NCBI GenBank assembly: GCA_947561395.2
Contig: OX387186.1
Coordinates: forward strand, 3,812,835-3,876,834
DNA: 64,000 nt
DNA from: Buxus sempervirens
Lineage: Eukaryota; Streptophyta; Magnoliopsida; Buxales; Buxaceae
Direction of reading: 5' to 3'
The notes beneath the pieces were generated by a model. It made no database searches. It was not told the DNA's origin and saw only the letters and a program-made list of their open reading frames with translations. This document shows positions 22,159 to 33,272 of the stretch, piece by piece. Within the stretch, counting starts at the first letter, position 1, and the number at the start of each line of letters is the position of its first letter. A program made the position numbers and the translations under genes.

Positions 22159-23589
22159 ATGAGTGTTCTCCATCACCCAGACGCCGGAAACGCTCCAAAT
22201 ATTCAAGTATGGAATAATACCATATTTGATCATGGAGAGGCGGATGGATCAGTCCCCAAGAAAGAGTCTTCGGGGGTTAATATGCAACCCATCTTTTCTA
22301 GCCGATCTGAAACCTTCGACACTGATTCGAGCAAAGAAAATCAGACCTCTGTTTTCTCCAAATCCCCTGTTTCTGTAAATTCCCCAGTGTTCACAAACCC
22401 TCTTCAGCCCAACAACCGTGCCATCGGGAACTCACAGGAGAAACCCTTAAAACTCCTCTTCAAACAGGGTCTTCTTGCCTCCACACAATCCGTTTCCAAG
22501 ACTGCGAATAAAGGCATCCCTGATGACAGCAAAATCAATACCGAGATCGAAGAGATCGAGAGGGAGATCGGACGCTTATCATCCAAACTAGAAACCCTTC
22601 GCCTAGAAAAGGCGGAGCAGAATCTGAAAGCTAGTGAGAAGCGCGGACGGATTGTTCCCGCAAAATTTATGGAGCAGAAACAGAACCACAAGATTCCGGC
22701 CACACCAGAGAAAATCGAAGAATCTACTTCTACGAGTGGCAGCATGAAATTCCGGCGAAGAGGCGTCAGTATGGGGCCGTCGGAAATCATGTCCGGCGTC
22801 AGATTACGACAGCCGGGCAAACTAGGAACCACTCAAATTGAATCAGTTCAGAATCGCCGTAAATCATGCTTTTGGAAGCTTCAAGAAATAGGCAAAGAAA
22901 AGATAACTGATGAAAAGGGACGGGCCTTAAATCTGAACCCCCAACCCTGCAATTCGGTTTCCAGGACCCAATCTTCCAAAGAAAGACTCACGACCATGGC
23001 GTCAAAGAAACCTGTGGAAAGAGGTGATGGAGTCGTGTCCCGAATTCAATCGAAGCAGCTCTTCAAAGAAGGTGAAAAATCTGTTCCTCCAAAAAACCCT
23101 TCTAAAAACTGCAGGCCTGTAACGAGTCGTTATAGTCAGACTACTCCGAAGTCTGCCGAAAATCTGACACAAATTGATCGGTGCAAGAGGTCGTTGCCAG
23201 AAAATGTCAAAGATAACAGTAAGGGTTCTGAAAACAAACATTCTTCACATGTCAGAAAAACAGGTCGTTTCCCGCCTGAATCTGGTCAAATTCAGGTGAA
23301 GGAAAACAGGGGCAAAAAGAAGTGCGAAAATCCCACTGAGGCTGTAATGGCCCAGAAAAGTTTAGTGACAAGCTCTCCTTCTCCCGTTTCAAAAATGGCC
23401 AATTTTCTTCCAAGGATTAAGACCGTCCGATTCACTGATGACAGTCCTCGCGATTCTGGGCCTGCCAAACGAGTGGCAGAGTTAATGGGAAGGAAGTCAT
23501 ATTTTGAAGCTGAGGACAGGGAGATGGAGATGCCAGTTTCTCAAGCTCTGTGTTTTGATCACAGTGAAGAAGAAGAAAGTTTGATGTAA
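22159..23589 (+). CDS. Uncharacterised basic, disordered protein with coiled coil, KEN boxes and RVxF-like motif
   Basis: One open exon, 476 aa, starting at the ATG after the gtccaattccagcaaa leader. I do not recognise a named family. Composition is Ser/Lys/Arg-rich and disordered. Residues 127-160 (INTEIEEIEREIGRLSSKLE...) form a heptad-like coiled coil. KEN triplets occur at 59-61 and 381-383, the APC/C-Cdh1 degron sequence. SP/TP sites recur (KSPVSVNSP, PATPEK, TTPKS, SSPSPVSK), as in CDK substrates. KTVRF (421-425) fits the PP1-docking RVxF consensus. RRKSCFWKLQEI lies mid-protein and the C-terminus is acidic (SEEEESLM). These features would suit a mitotic or cytoskeletal protein, but no domain proves it. 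The frame is long, uninterrupted and spans the codon-biased region, so the gene is real. Confidence 0.8.
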   Translation: MSVLHHPDAGNAPNIQVWNNTIFDHGEADGSVPKKESSGVNMQPIFSSRSETFDTDSSKENQTSVFSKSPVSVNSPVFTNPLQPNNRAIGNSQEKPLKLLFKQGLLASTQSVSKTANKGIPDDSKINTEIEEIEREIGRLSSKLETLRLEKAEQNLKASEKRGRIVPAKFMEQKQNHKIPATPEKIEESTSTSGSMKFRRRGVSMGPSEIMSGVRLRQPGKLGTTQIESVQNRRKSCFWKLQEIGKEKITDEKGRALNLNPQPCNSVSRTQSSKERLTTMASKKPVERGDGVVSRIQSKQLFKEGEKSVPPKNPSKNCRPVTSRYSQTTPKSAENLTQIDRCKRSLPENVKDNSKGSENKHSSHVRKTGRFPPESGQIQVKENRGKKKCENPTEAVMAQKSLVTSSPSPVSKMANFLPRIKTVRFTDDSPRDSGPAKRVAELMGRKSYFEAEDREMEMPVSQALCFDHSEEEESLM

Positions 23590-25495
23590 AACTAGTTTGT
23601 GTTTTCTTTATTTTCATTGTGATATTGCAAGTCTAGATTTGAAATCAAGTTTTCTTAAATGTGGATAAGATGGGTCAAACATCTAGTCTTTGCTTTCTGT
23701 GTATGTATGTGTTGTGTCCCAGTTGGGGAGGCAAGCTTTCCCTTGCTTCTGTAATGGTTAGAATAGATAAGCTTGCTTATAATTATTCTAAACTGCTAGT
23801 AAACTTCTAATTCTAGACTCTTTTTCTTTTCTATTTTTATTTGCCAACTACTGCAACAACCAGGAGGTTAGTGAGCCTTGCCTCACATCCTTAACAATGG
23901 TAGAAACATGAAAAGCTGAAGTATTGGGCAAAGCTGGCTCCTGGTATGATCCATCAATGGCCATACTTCCTGGGAAGAGGAAAACAGTAAGAAAATAATT
24001 ACAAGAATGATTTGTTTTTACGCTCATTTTTATAAGGTATAAATTGCCTTCCATATGTCTCCATGAGTTGAATTTGCAATGAGGTTATGGTGATCACCTG
24101 TTCTCAGGTTGAAAACCAGTTTGGGCAACTGATCCTGGACATTTTGATATTGGGTTTGCTTATTCATTGGCCATCAAAAGAACAGAATAGACAGGTAGAA
24201 ACTCCTTTGGTGGGACCTTTTGCTTTGGATAACATATATTATGTGAGAATACCAGTTCAGAGAAATTGTATTTAACAAGCACATTTGTTGACCAAGTCTG
24301 CAACACTGATGTGTATATTCAATTTCAACCCACACTAGGCTAATATATTTGATATGAGAGATTCAAGACCTAACGCAGCTCCAACTTTTCATTTCACTTC
24401 AACACTCATTAATGACTTATGGGGTTCTATATCTCTTTCATTTAACCAACAGCCCAGCAAGACAGGTCTCACTCTGTCTCTTCAACCTTAAAAGAAAGGA
24501 GGTAAACATGGATCTTAATCTTCTGTTATAATGACAGATGATTCAGTAATCAAGAATACATTGCAGCCATCAACCTTGTCGCCAAGCACAACACCCAAGA
24601 GTTTTCTGCTGTTTAGGCCAAAAGAAACATATAAATCTCTTTCTTATAATCTCAAAGCCTTGATCAATTCTTCTGAAGATCAGTTCAACAGCCACTCCTG
24701 CTTATTGCAGAGGCTTTCTTTTCATTCATCTAATAATAAATCAAACTATCATTAAACAAGCCACAGTAGCATCAACCAGAAAATATCAAGAGTGATAGAG
24801 GTATTTCAAGGAGTGCTGAACTCATTGCAATTATGTCCCCTACCATTCAATTATTTATCATTATTATCTTTATTATTATTATTTTTCATTATTGCATAAA
24901 GAACCTACCTGAGGTATAGGGCATAAATTAGGATTATTACAGCTACAATCTTATACCTAATTACCAGTTACTCTGGTGAACTTAGTTTCACTAGAATTGG
25001 TTCTGATATTAATGCGATTATAGATTCAGTATAACCATCTGACTCTAGCTAATAAATTAATAGGAACCATGAAAAAGTATTAAAACAAAGTAACTGCATG
25101 CCTAAGAGAAGCAAATACAGTTGGAATCATCCTCCATCACTTTCTGTTGCATAAACCATAAAGGGGTGACAAAACTTGCTTGTTTTCTTTCTTTTGGTAG
25201 ATGAGAAAATGTGATCTTTACTTCACATTCCATGCCCTTCCCATATGCTTCCTCACCAAACAGCCAAAACTCCTATTATCCACTTACCTCTAGCTAACTC
25301 AATTAAAAGGAATTCCATCAAACTTTATTCAAGGAAAACGCCTCACCAAAGCTACCAAATGATCTCTATTAATGGCTAGAAATTAATCAGAAAAAAGTTC
25401 ATTTCTTTTCAAAAGCTGTAGGAAAGAGAAAAAAATAAAAGAAAATTGAGATTGCGATAGTAAAATTAAATTTCAATATAACAAACTATAACCAG
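23590..25495. other. Convergent intergenic region with one exon-like segment
   Basis: Lies between the 3' ends of two genes. The minus-strand stretch 23974-23848 starts after a good acceptor (ttcctcttcccag) and encodes about 40 residues (GSMAIDGSYQEPALPNTSAF...) ending at a stop. No partner exons were identified. The rest is AT-rich and without recognisable content. Confidence 0.3.
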
Positions 25496-27262
25496 TTATA
25501 TAGAGCAAAATTTAAATTCATGAGTTCCAAATCCAGTCAGAATGTTAAGAATTCTGTTTCTGGATAGCTTCCTGACAATTCTTTGGGCATCAGTAACACC
25601 AGCTTCTGCAAGTTTTTCCAAGTTCTTCACATACCTAGAATTCACAATCTTCGCTCTTCCATTGTAGCAACTGGTTAATGACATTAATATAGAGAACAAG
25701 AACTTTTTGTTAGCTGATTTTCCCTCTTCTGGATCAAGAATTTGCAGAATATAGTTAACATTGCAGTCTTCATTCAAGAATCTCCTCCTGTTCCTCGAGA
25801 CTGAAACCATACTAGAGAGTGCCTCTGCAGCCATTTCCCGAACTTCAAAAGATTTTGCATGCAGCAAATTCATGAGTTCAGTAATATACCCTGCATCACC
25901 CATTGCCTTCTTGGTCTCATCTATGGATCCACAGAGATGATATGATGCCTTTACTGCCAATTCCTGGACAGAGACTTCACCATGGCAAAGAAAGAACAGG
26001 AGATGCTCCAGGAATCCATAACCAACCAGTATCTTTATGGATTTTGTGGAAGAAAAACAGAAACTTTCTATTGCTCTGAGCGCATTCTCTCGGACCTTGG
26101 AGGAGAAGGAAAATTTAGGGTCCAACATGCAGACCAGCCAACGAATTCCTCCTTCTCTAATAACAATTTGTTGAATGAAAGAGTCTCCAGAGGCCATTAC
26201 TTGGAGTAATTCAATGGAGTTTATTTGCAAAGCTTCATCATTTGATCCCATAAGACTGATGAAGGCCGAAATTGCACCTTCTTCAACCATGAATCTCTTG
26301 ATCTCCTCTACTCTAACAAGATTCTTTAAAACCCCACAAGCCGCAGAGATTGGTCCACTACTCCTGTCACTGTTACTACAAATCTTTAACAAAGCTGTTA
26401 CCCCTCCCTGAGCAGAAATTGACCAAGCGTTGTCAGAATTCTCAGTCAGCTTCATCAGAGTCCTTGCAGCTCTCTCTTTTCCTGGGCCACTTCCAGACTC
26501 CAAAACTCGAATCAAAGGAGCAATGATGCCAGCTCCAACAAGAGCACCTTTATATGAATCGAATCTTGCAATCACTGAAAGGACCTTCACAGACTCTTCT
26601 TGAATTCCCATCTCTGGAACTTCAAGAAAATTCACCAATAGACTTATGACTTCCCCCATATCGACTATAATCTTCACATTTTTCTCATCTTCCTCAACAA
26701 CTTCACTCAACGCAGCCAAGGCCTGACCTTTCATCTTCGAATCTCCAATTTTCAACCTTGTCAGCAAATCCCTGATATAGAATTTCACGTCATCTCGACG
26801 AGCTCCAACACTAGGTTTCGAAACAACAATCGCATGAACCAGAATTCCCGAATTGTAAATCCCAGCAAGATTCTTGATATGCCGCTCAAGTTTCGCAGCT
26901 ATCACATCGAGGTCGCTCTGCATAAGAAGCTTCCCACTGTATGAGAGGTCGACGCATCGGCGAGCAAGATCATGGCACTCATCAAGCGTCAACCGAATAG
27001 CAGGAATCAACTCCAAAAACTCAGGATTCTCACACCAATCGCAATTTTCATCCGCAGTTAGAGCAGAATTCAGCTCACCAAGTTTGTTTCGAATCAACTG
27101 CCACTTCACTGGAAACACTTTTATGGAATGACAGAGAGATATCAAAGAGGATATAAGCAACACTGCTTGCCGGAGTTGGGACCCTCCATTGGATGATTCC
27201 GGCGGTATTCGCGCTCCTTGTACTTCTTCTTCATGTCCCTTCTCACCCATTTCTGTGCTCAT
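25496..27262 (-). CDS. ARM-repeat protein with N-terminal DUF7032/UND-like domain, intronless
   Basis: 588 aa from the ATG at 27262 in one exon. About 25-150 is the helical N-terminal domain found ahead of ARM repeats in plant U-box/ARM relatives (LRQAVLLISSLISLCHSIKV; LDECHDLARRCVDL). From about 165 to 565 are tandem armadillo repeats, with typical lines such as MKGQALAALSEVVEEDEKNV, IQEESVKVLSVIARF, ERAARTLMKLTENSDN and VREMAAEALSSMVSVSRNR. No U-box is present between the two parts, so an E3 ligase function is not supported. Such proteins act as protein-binding scaffolds; partners are unknown. The end KFCSI carries no recognised targeting signal. Gene structure is sound, specific role unknown. 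Confidence 0.88.
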   Translation of the reverse strand: MSTEMGEKGHEEEVQGARIPPESSNGGSQLRQAVLLISSLISLCHSIKVFPVKWQLIRNKLGELNSALTADENCDWCENPEFLELIPAIRLTLDECHDLARRCVDLSYSGKLLMQSDLDVIAAKLERHIKNLAGIYNSGILVHAIVVSKPSVGARRDDVKFYIRDLLTRLKIGDSKMKGQALAALSEVVEEDEKNVKIIVDMGEVISLLVNFLEVPEMGIQEESVKVLSVIARFDSYKGALVGAGIIAPLIRVLESGSGPGKERAARTLMKLTENSDNAWSISAQGGVTALLKICSNSDRSSGPISAACGVLKNLVRVEEIKRFMVEEGAISAFISLMGSNDEALQINSIELLQVMASGDSFIQQIVIREGGIRWLVCMLDPKFSFSSKVRENALRAIESFCFSSTKSIKILVGYGFLEHLLFFLCHGEVSVQELAVKASYHLCGSIDETKKAMGDAGYITELMNLLHAKSFEVREMAAEALSSMVSVSRNRRRFLNEDCNVNYILQILDPEEGKSANKKFLFSILMSLTSCYNGRAKIVNSRYVKNLEKLAEAGVTDAQRIVRKLSRNRILNILTGFGTHEFKFCSI

Positions 27263-30200
27263 TGGATTGAATATAAACTCATTTTCCCTCGATTTGAATC
27301 AGATATTCCGGCGAAGTGCGTACAAGAACTCCTACTAGTCGTCAGAGTTCCGGAAGACGACGCTTTATAATAATATCTTGAGGATCAATCCCCTGACTCC
27401 CTATACTTATCGCCTTCACCAGGACGTAACTGCTTTGGAATTATATCGACATTTACGAGATTGGCCTTAACGGAAAGCGAATGAGGACAGAAGGTCAACG
27501 AATCCGGTAGGGGTAATTTGGTCACAATTGAGTTCAAGGCTGTAGAGAGAGACGGAGGGGGGGATTTTTTTTTATATTCTATTCTAATAGGTTTGTTGTA
27601 TTGTTATACTGACTACTTCATATAAGGTGCAAGTTAAGTAACTGTCATTTTCGTAAATACTATGTTAACATGAGCTAACTACCCCACTTTGTTTGTTTCT
27701 ATAGATATGAAATAAAATATCATTAATAATTTTTTTTTAAATATGTAATATTAGAAAATCAATTTTGGGTATAAAAAGATTTTGAGTTTGCTTTACGTTT
27801 GTTCTGAATGCCAGCATAGAACTATATGCAAAAGTCATTTTTCTGATTTACTTTACATCATTAAGAAGCTATTTTTTAGAGTTTTGTCATATTTTGTGGC
27901 AGAATTCATTGGTGAAGAGTACTATAAATAGGAAGAAAGATGCAAAGCAAGAAACCCCCAAGCCCTTTTTGGAAAATTTTGACCTAGAATCCACATGATT
28001 AGCACTGATTAGGACACCAGTTTGGGAAGGAATTAGTGGAAAATAAGAAGCAATGATGTAGAGTTGATACCAAGAGAAAACATGGACCACATTTTAGTAA
28101 GGACATATCTTTGGTTAAGAAGAACAAGGGAAAAGAAAAGATTGTTGCATGAATCTCCCTTTTGGTGGATGGCTTCAGGTTGGGGTCACCTGCATGAACA
28201 GGAAGTTGGGATGAACCTTCATACAAAGAGAAATAAAGGGGTTCTCTTTCCTAACCTTATATGAAGAGAGGATTGTGGTGGGAGGAAAGCCAACAAAAGC
28301 CAAAAGATAGTCCTGCCAAAGTAAAGCAAAAAAAAAAAAAAGAAAGCATAAAGGGTTTTGTCCCAAACAAAGATTATAACAAAAGGAGGATAGGCTTCTC
28401 TGGGATTTAAGAAGGTTGGATCAGTGGGACACATGAGCAACTTACAGAAGATGACAAAATGAAATGTAAAAAATAATGATCAACATGAACATTTTGTGCA
28501 TTATTGTGTTAATGATGGACAAGATACAAATTATGCTCTTTGTCACTATCACTATTTTATGCAATCACTCTGTGGATTGTTAATTGAAAAATGTTTTTTC
28601 CTATCCCTTCTTATTCAGAGGCTTTCAGAAGTTATTGTACACGATTGGATTGGAACATGGCATCTAAGCATCAAGACAAACCATTATGATCTTGTGGAAG
28701 GAAACAGGGAGCTTAGTGTAAGTAACTTGTATCAGTAATCCATTTAACTAACAACAGATCTTCGATTCAGTAAGTCTTATTCTTGAATCTGAAATCCTTC
28801 ATACATTTGCCTCATAGGATGAGGATCTAATGTAATGCAATTATTATGGCTTCTGCTACAGCCAATAGAAACAGTAACCAAGCACAAGTTATGAACATAG
28901 ATTGCATCTAATAAGAAGCTTTAATTCCCCACCAAATGTTATCTACTCCTTTGACTTGCTTTCTCTCAAAAGGTGAAGGAAAATGACAAATGTTTGGTAG
29001 CAAATTCATTATATGATGAAGCAAAGAAGTAACTGTTTAGGAAAACATTGAGTGGGGAAGAAGGTAACTCTAATGTGGAGAAACAAATAAGAAGAACCTT
29101 AACTTTGAAGAGAACAGTACATATAACAACATTCATGTTCATCAAGATGACTCACTAGGGGGAAAAGAAACAAAAAAAGGAAAATGAGATTGCTTGAAGG
29201 GAAGATATGAACTTGATCAATAGCATGGATGACAGTAGTAATATATTGGGATTTCTGATAATTGTGTCAGCATTTGTGAACAGGGAATTATATACACTTT
29301 TCCCAATTTTTTCTCTGCTGTATATCAGTGACAGTAGCTTACATTACAAGTAATTTTGGTGATCATGAACCATTGGAATTCATCACTCTTCTGTAAAAAG
29401 GATTTAGAAAGTGCAATGTCCTTGTTTATTCAATTCATTCCCATAGATTGGATTTGTCCCTTTTCCCTCTTCATATTCAAGAGAAATATCAAATCATATG
29501 AAAGTCCCCACCAAAGATATTTAAACAGGATTTCAAATCAGTTTTGAGACCCTTCACATAATAATTTCCAAGTTTTGAGAAATATCAGTTTTGAGAAATA
29601 TCAAATCATATGAAAGTCCCCACCAGTCTCTTTGGTTCTGATTCTCCCATGATCATGTAAAGCTAACCCAATATTCTAAGATGCTCTTCTCCTAGGGGAC
29701 CCCTCCTACATTAAGCAGACTTTACTACTCTTTCAAGCTTCTGTTCGGATAAAACAATGTGGTGGCAGCATCATAAGAGTTGGGGGTAGTTGGATACCAA
29801 AGGCTATACACATAGCACTTACCAATTCTAGTTTCTTAACCATTGGGCAATATCTTAGATGAGTATCATTTACACTTCAAGAAATTGATCTGTCCTTATC
29901 ATATTAATGGTGGGGTCTCCACCTTGACCCAAATTTCCATGATTCCCTTGCATTTGAAGGAGACAATCCACCAAAAATGAGCTTAAAATGGCTACAGTAA
30001 GATCACTATAGACTACAGTAGAGTTGGGAGCATGGGAGTGACTGTTAAATAATCACAAAAGATCCAGTAATTAGCTAAATTTAGCAGATGAGTTTGTGGA
30101 ATGTGGACGTACTTTTAAAACTGATCTGATCAGGGACCCCATTACACAAAGCTTGCGACTTCAGTAATGTGGCAATTACTGTGATTCATTTCAGATCTTA

Positions 30201-30746
30201 GTGGGTCGCCTATTCATCTCGTGGGGGCCCATAACCCACAGAATTCACGTGCATGATATGGTGAGTTGGGTGAGTTAGTTGCCATATATTGCAAGGAGTT
30301 AAATAGTAAATAATTTGGTGTAGTGAAAGCTAATAAATATGTAATTGAATGAATATGTGCAAAATTTTTATAATGAAATTGTGGAAAGTATTAAATAGGA
30401 AATTATTCTTTTTTCTTGATTTTATGGAAAAATTTTAATCCCTTAAATTTTGAATTTTAAATCCAATTTATTCGTCAACATTTTTTCAACCTTTAGTCAG
30501 GGACCATAGCTAGGTGCCCAATGGGCTGGATTGGTCCATTTATATCCCTATTTTCAGGTTTCAGATGAGGTCATAATTGGGTTACATTTTAAAAAAGAAT
30601 ATAAATTGGCCCAGACAGCTAGCTCCTATCGTCAACCCAACCTTGTTGCAAAGCTATAAAATGAATTTAAATTGACGTTAAAGGGATGCAAACGAGAAGG
30701 CAGCCGAATTTGAGTATGGCACAGACACTCCCGTAACTACTTGGCA
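27263..30746. other. Long spacer without recognised genes
   Basis: First about 250 bp are promoter/leader of the ARM gene. The remainder is AT-rich with only short, compositionally odd frames. A phrase ending atcatatgaaagtccccacc recurs at about 29490 and 29605, a local duplication. No RNA gene was recognised. Confidence 0.35.
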
Positions 30747-30965
30747 CAGGCTCATTAAGGTCACCTTGAAGCTTGGGCCTTAAAGTCTCAGGTCCTTCCA
30801 ATGAATCCATTTTTATTTCACACGCCTTAAAGTACACTAATTGTTAGAATGCCGGCCATAAACATTGATTGAATGTTTTTTTTTCCTGTTTTTTGGCATG
30901 ACCTAACATTTTCTTAAATTTTTTAGCATTCATATTCATATTAAATGGCGCTGCTTATCGTGCTC

Positions 30966-31060
30966 ATATTAGGGCTAGCAATGAGTTGGATATATATCCG
31001 AATTCGACCCGAATCCAATCCGAAACCCTCAAATTCGGATATGAGATATAAATCCATGGT
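30966..31060 (-). repeat. Part of a dispersed ATCCGAA-rich repeat
   Basis: agggctagcaatgagttgga...tatatccgaattcgacc is the reverse complement of the ends of the two copies at 40.2 and 40.7 kb. Confidence 0.55.
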
Positions 31061-31154
31061 TCAAGCTCATTAAGGTCAACTTGAAGCTTGGGCATTAAAG
31101 TTTCAAGACCTAAAATGAATCTATTTTTATTTCACACGCCTTAAAGTACACTAA

Positions 31155-31536
31155 CCCTGAACTAGTGGCTCACTTTTTCAAAGTAATGGGGAAGAGGACC
31201 GAAACGTGCCACTGAAAAACTCTATTGCGACAAAGATGGACTGTCAAGAACATAGAGGAGATAGGATGAGCAGTTGGTCGAATCTAGTATAGATCGTACA
31301 TTGACGGTAATTGGAATCGACAACTCTCCTAGGATTCCCTCATCTAAGATCCCTAGGGAAGAGGATCAAGTTGGCCCTTACAAACAGCTTGATGCACTAT
31401 CTTCCTTCAACTCTTTGATCGAAATGCGACAGGCAAAAGGAAGGAAAATCCATGGACCAGCCCCATCATCTCCACCCAATAGGAACTACGAGACTAAATC
31501 AATCAGGTTAAAGAGGTCCTGAACATACGCACTACG
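31155..31536 (+). other. NUPT: nuclear copy of plastid trnA-UGC intron DNA
   Basis: 31155-31493 reads like the plastid trnA(UGC) group II intron: ctcactttttcaaagtaatg, gaagaggaccgaaac, gaagaggatcaagttggccc, acagcttgatgcactatct, atccatggaccagccccatc and aggaactacgag occur in plastid order with scattered substitutions. The final about 43 bp (to 31536) were not recognised and may be filler. It interrupts copy 2 of the local duplication between cactaa and aattg. The open frame across it is a by-product. Confidence 0.8.
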
Positions 31537-31614
31537 AATTGTGAGAATGCCGGCTATTAACATTTTCTTAAATTTTTAAGCATTCATATTCATATTAAAT
31601 GGCGCTGCTTATCG

Positions 31615-33212
31615 AGCCCAGACATGAAAAGAAAAGGGGATGAGGGGATAAAAGTAAAATCCAGTTATGATCGCTATTTCATTGTATGCAAGTAGTGACT
31701 TGGTGCTTAACGGCCACCAGATATGGCGTGGGAACGGAACAAACCACAATTGATCTTTGCTCCTAGCTTCCGTCCCGTCCCCCCCACCATAATCATCAAA
31801 TATCCTCGTTTACTCACCGTTCATTCTTGGCAATTATTACCACTTGAGAAAACAGATGGAACTTGTTTCTTTATCCTCAACCCACTTTGGAAAGGCAGTC
31901 TCCTGTGACATAAACCCCACCAGGAGACCACCAGACAACAGCACGAGCACATGGTCCTTCTGTTTCATTTTTACCTCATACCAATAGCAACCTGGCTTCA
32001 ATATCAAGCTGGCTGGCGTAACCACCAGCAGATACGATCCGAGCATTGAGACACACAAGTGCTTTCACTTTTGCTCCTAGCACTGGTATCCGCTTCTTGC
32101 ATTCAATGGGGAAAAGGCAGGCAGCTATGGCTTCAAACCATGTAGCACACAATGACCTTAGCCTTGCTCTGCAAAAGCCCTCCATGTCTTTGATATCACT
32201 GAATCCTTACTGAGATTGCTCGCTTCGTAAAGGTGATGCAATCTTTTTGTTGTCAATTGCTGGAAAACAATTTTAGCACAATCTCGTCTTCTCTTGCCAT
32301 ATTGTTCTGTTTTGGCAGTAGTTTACAGATTAGTTTTCCAGGCAAATTTCACGGACAGGGAACTTGACTCATCCATGAGGACGTCACTCATTGCCAGAGC
32401 CTGCTTAAACCACTTATCTCCACCTCAAATTCTGTTTTTTCGGCGACCAGAGGTGTTGCTCCTGACGTGCTCTTCTGCAAACCTGTTAGAACCAGGAAAA
32501 AAAAGAGAGAAACAAGAAAATATTATTAGAACCAAGATAACAAATTAACAATAATAACAATGATAACCAAAGCCATAAGTGACCATGTGGCCAATGGAAA
32601 AGCTTACACATACAACCGGTTATAAGTTCAAAATGAGTCCATACTTTTAGCACAAAGAGGTGCCTCCAATAAGCTCTTTGCACAAACCTATTATGATTCG
32701 AAAATCTTGCAAGCTTGTGTGTAAAACTTAATCCGTGATGTTGATAATTAGAAGAGACCACATATACACACACAATGACTTCTGATACACAGAAATAACC
32801 ACACTTATCCTGCAACATGGTGCTGAATGCACGACTCAGATGTTTGAGGGAAGCCAATCCATCATACAAACAAAAAGAGGTGATTAATGTGGGATCTAAA
32901 GTGAAAAACAGGTTGACAATGAGAATCATTAACATTCCTTTCACTTGCTACAAATTCAATAGAAATCTAATGAGCCTCACTGCCCAATATTATCTCATTG
33001 TGTTCTTTATTGTGTCAGATGAAAAGAATAGTCATGCATATGTCTATAAGACGAGAAAAACAAATCAAAATTTAGATGTATAGAACACCTCAAGAGGTAG
33101 GCCCCAATGAAGAGTGCAAACCTGAAAGCTAAAAAGCATGTATTTTCCTAAATAGGCACCCTCCACTTTTGGCTGTGGTGGGTGGGTGCATGTGCATGCA
33201 TGTATGTGTGTG

Positions 33213-33257
<45 letters not shown>

Positions 33258-33272
33258 AAAGTTTTAGTATCT
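31615..33272 (-). other. Probable 3' UTR and downstream region of the auxin receptor gene
   Basis: On the minus strand the receptor stop is followed by sequence with credible acceptor contexts (tagctttcag at about 33130-33121; gttctaacag at about 32493-32484), so the 3' UTR may be spliced. Open frames at 31837-32185 (-) look like UTR and match no family. Confidence 0.35.
33216..33254. repeat. (GA)n microsatellite
   Basis: About 39 bp of pure AG dinucleotides a few bases downstream of the auxin receptor stop. Confidence 0.95.

Larger units (their letters stand above)
30747..31614. repeat. Direct segmental duplication, second copy interrupted
   Basis: Copy 1 is 30747-30960. Copy 2 is 31072-31154 plus 31537-31614. 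Both share ctcattaaggtca.cttgaa, tttcacacgccttaaagtac, gaatgccggc and ttaaatggcgctgcttatcg. Copy 2 lacks some internal bases of copy 1 and is broken by the plastid-derived insert. The 110 bp between the copies is a separate repeat. Confidence 0.8.

Noticed and set aside
28300-28350. Poly(A) flanked by aaagca as another tail-only insertion
   Set aside because: The direct repeat is only six A-rich bases, not distinguishable from chance.
31274-31522. 82-codon open frame
   Set aside because: It lies wholly within plastid trnA-intron-derived DNA and its filler; the frame is accidental.
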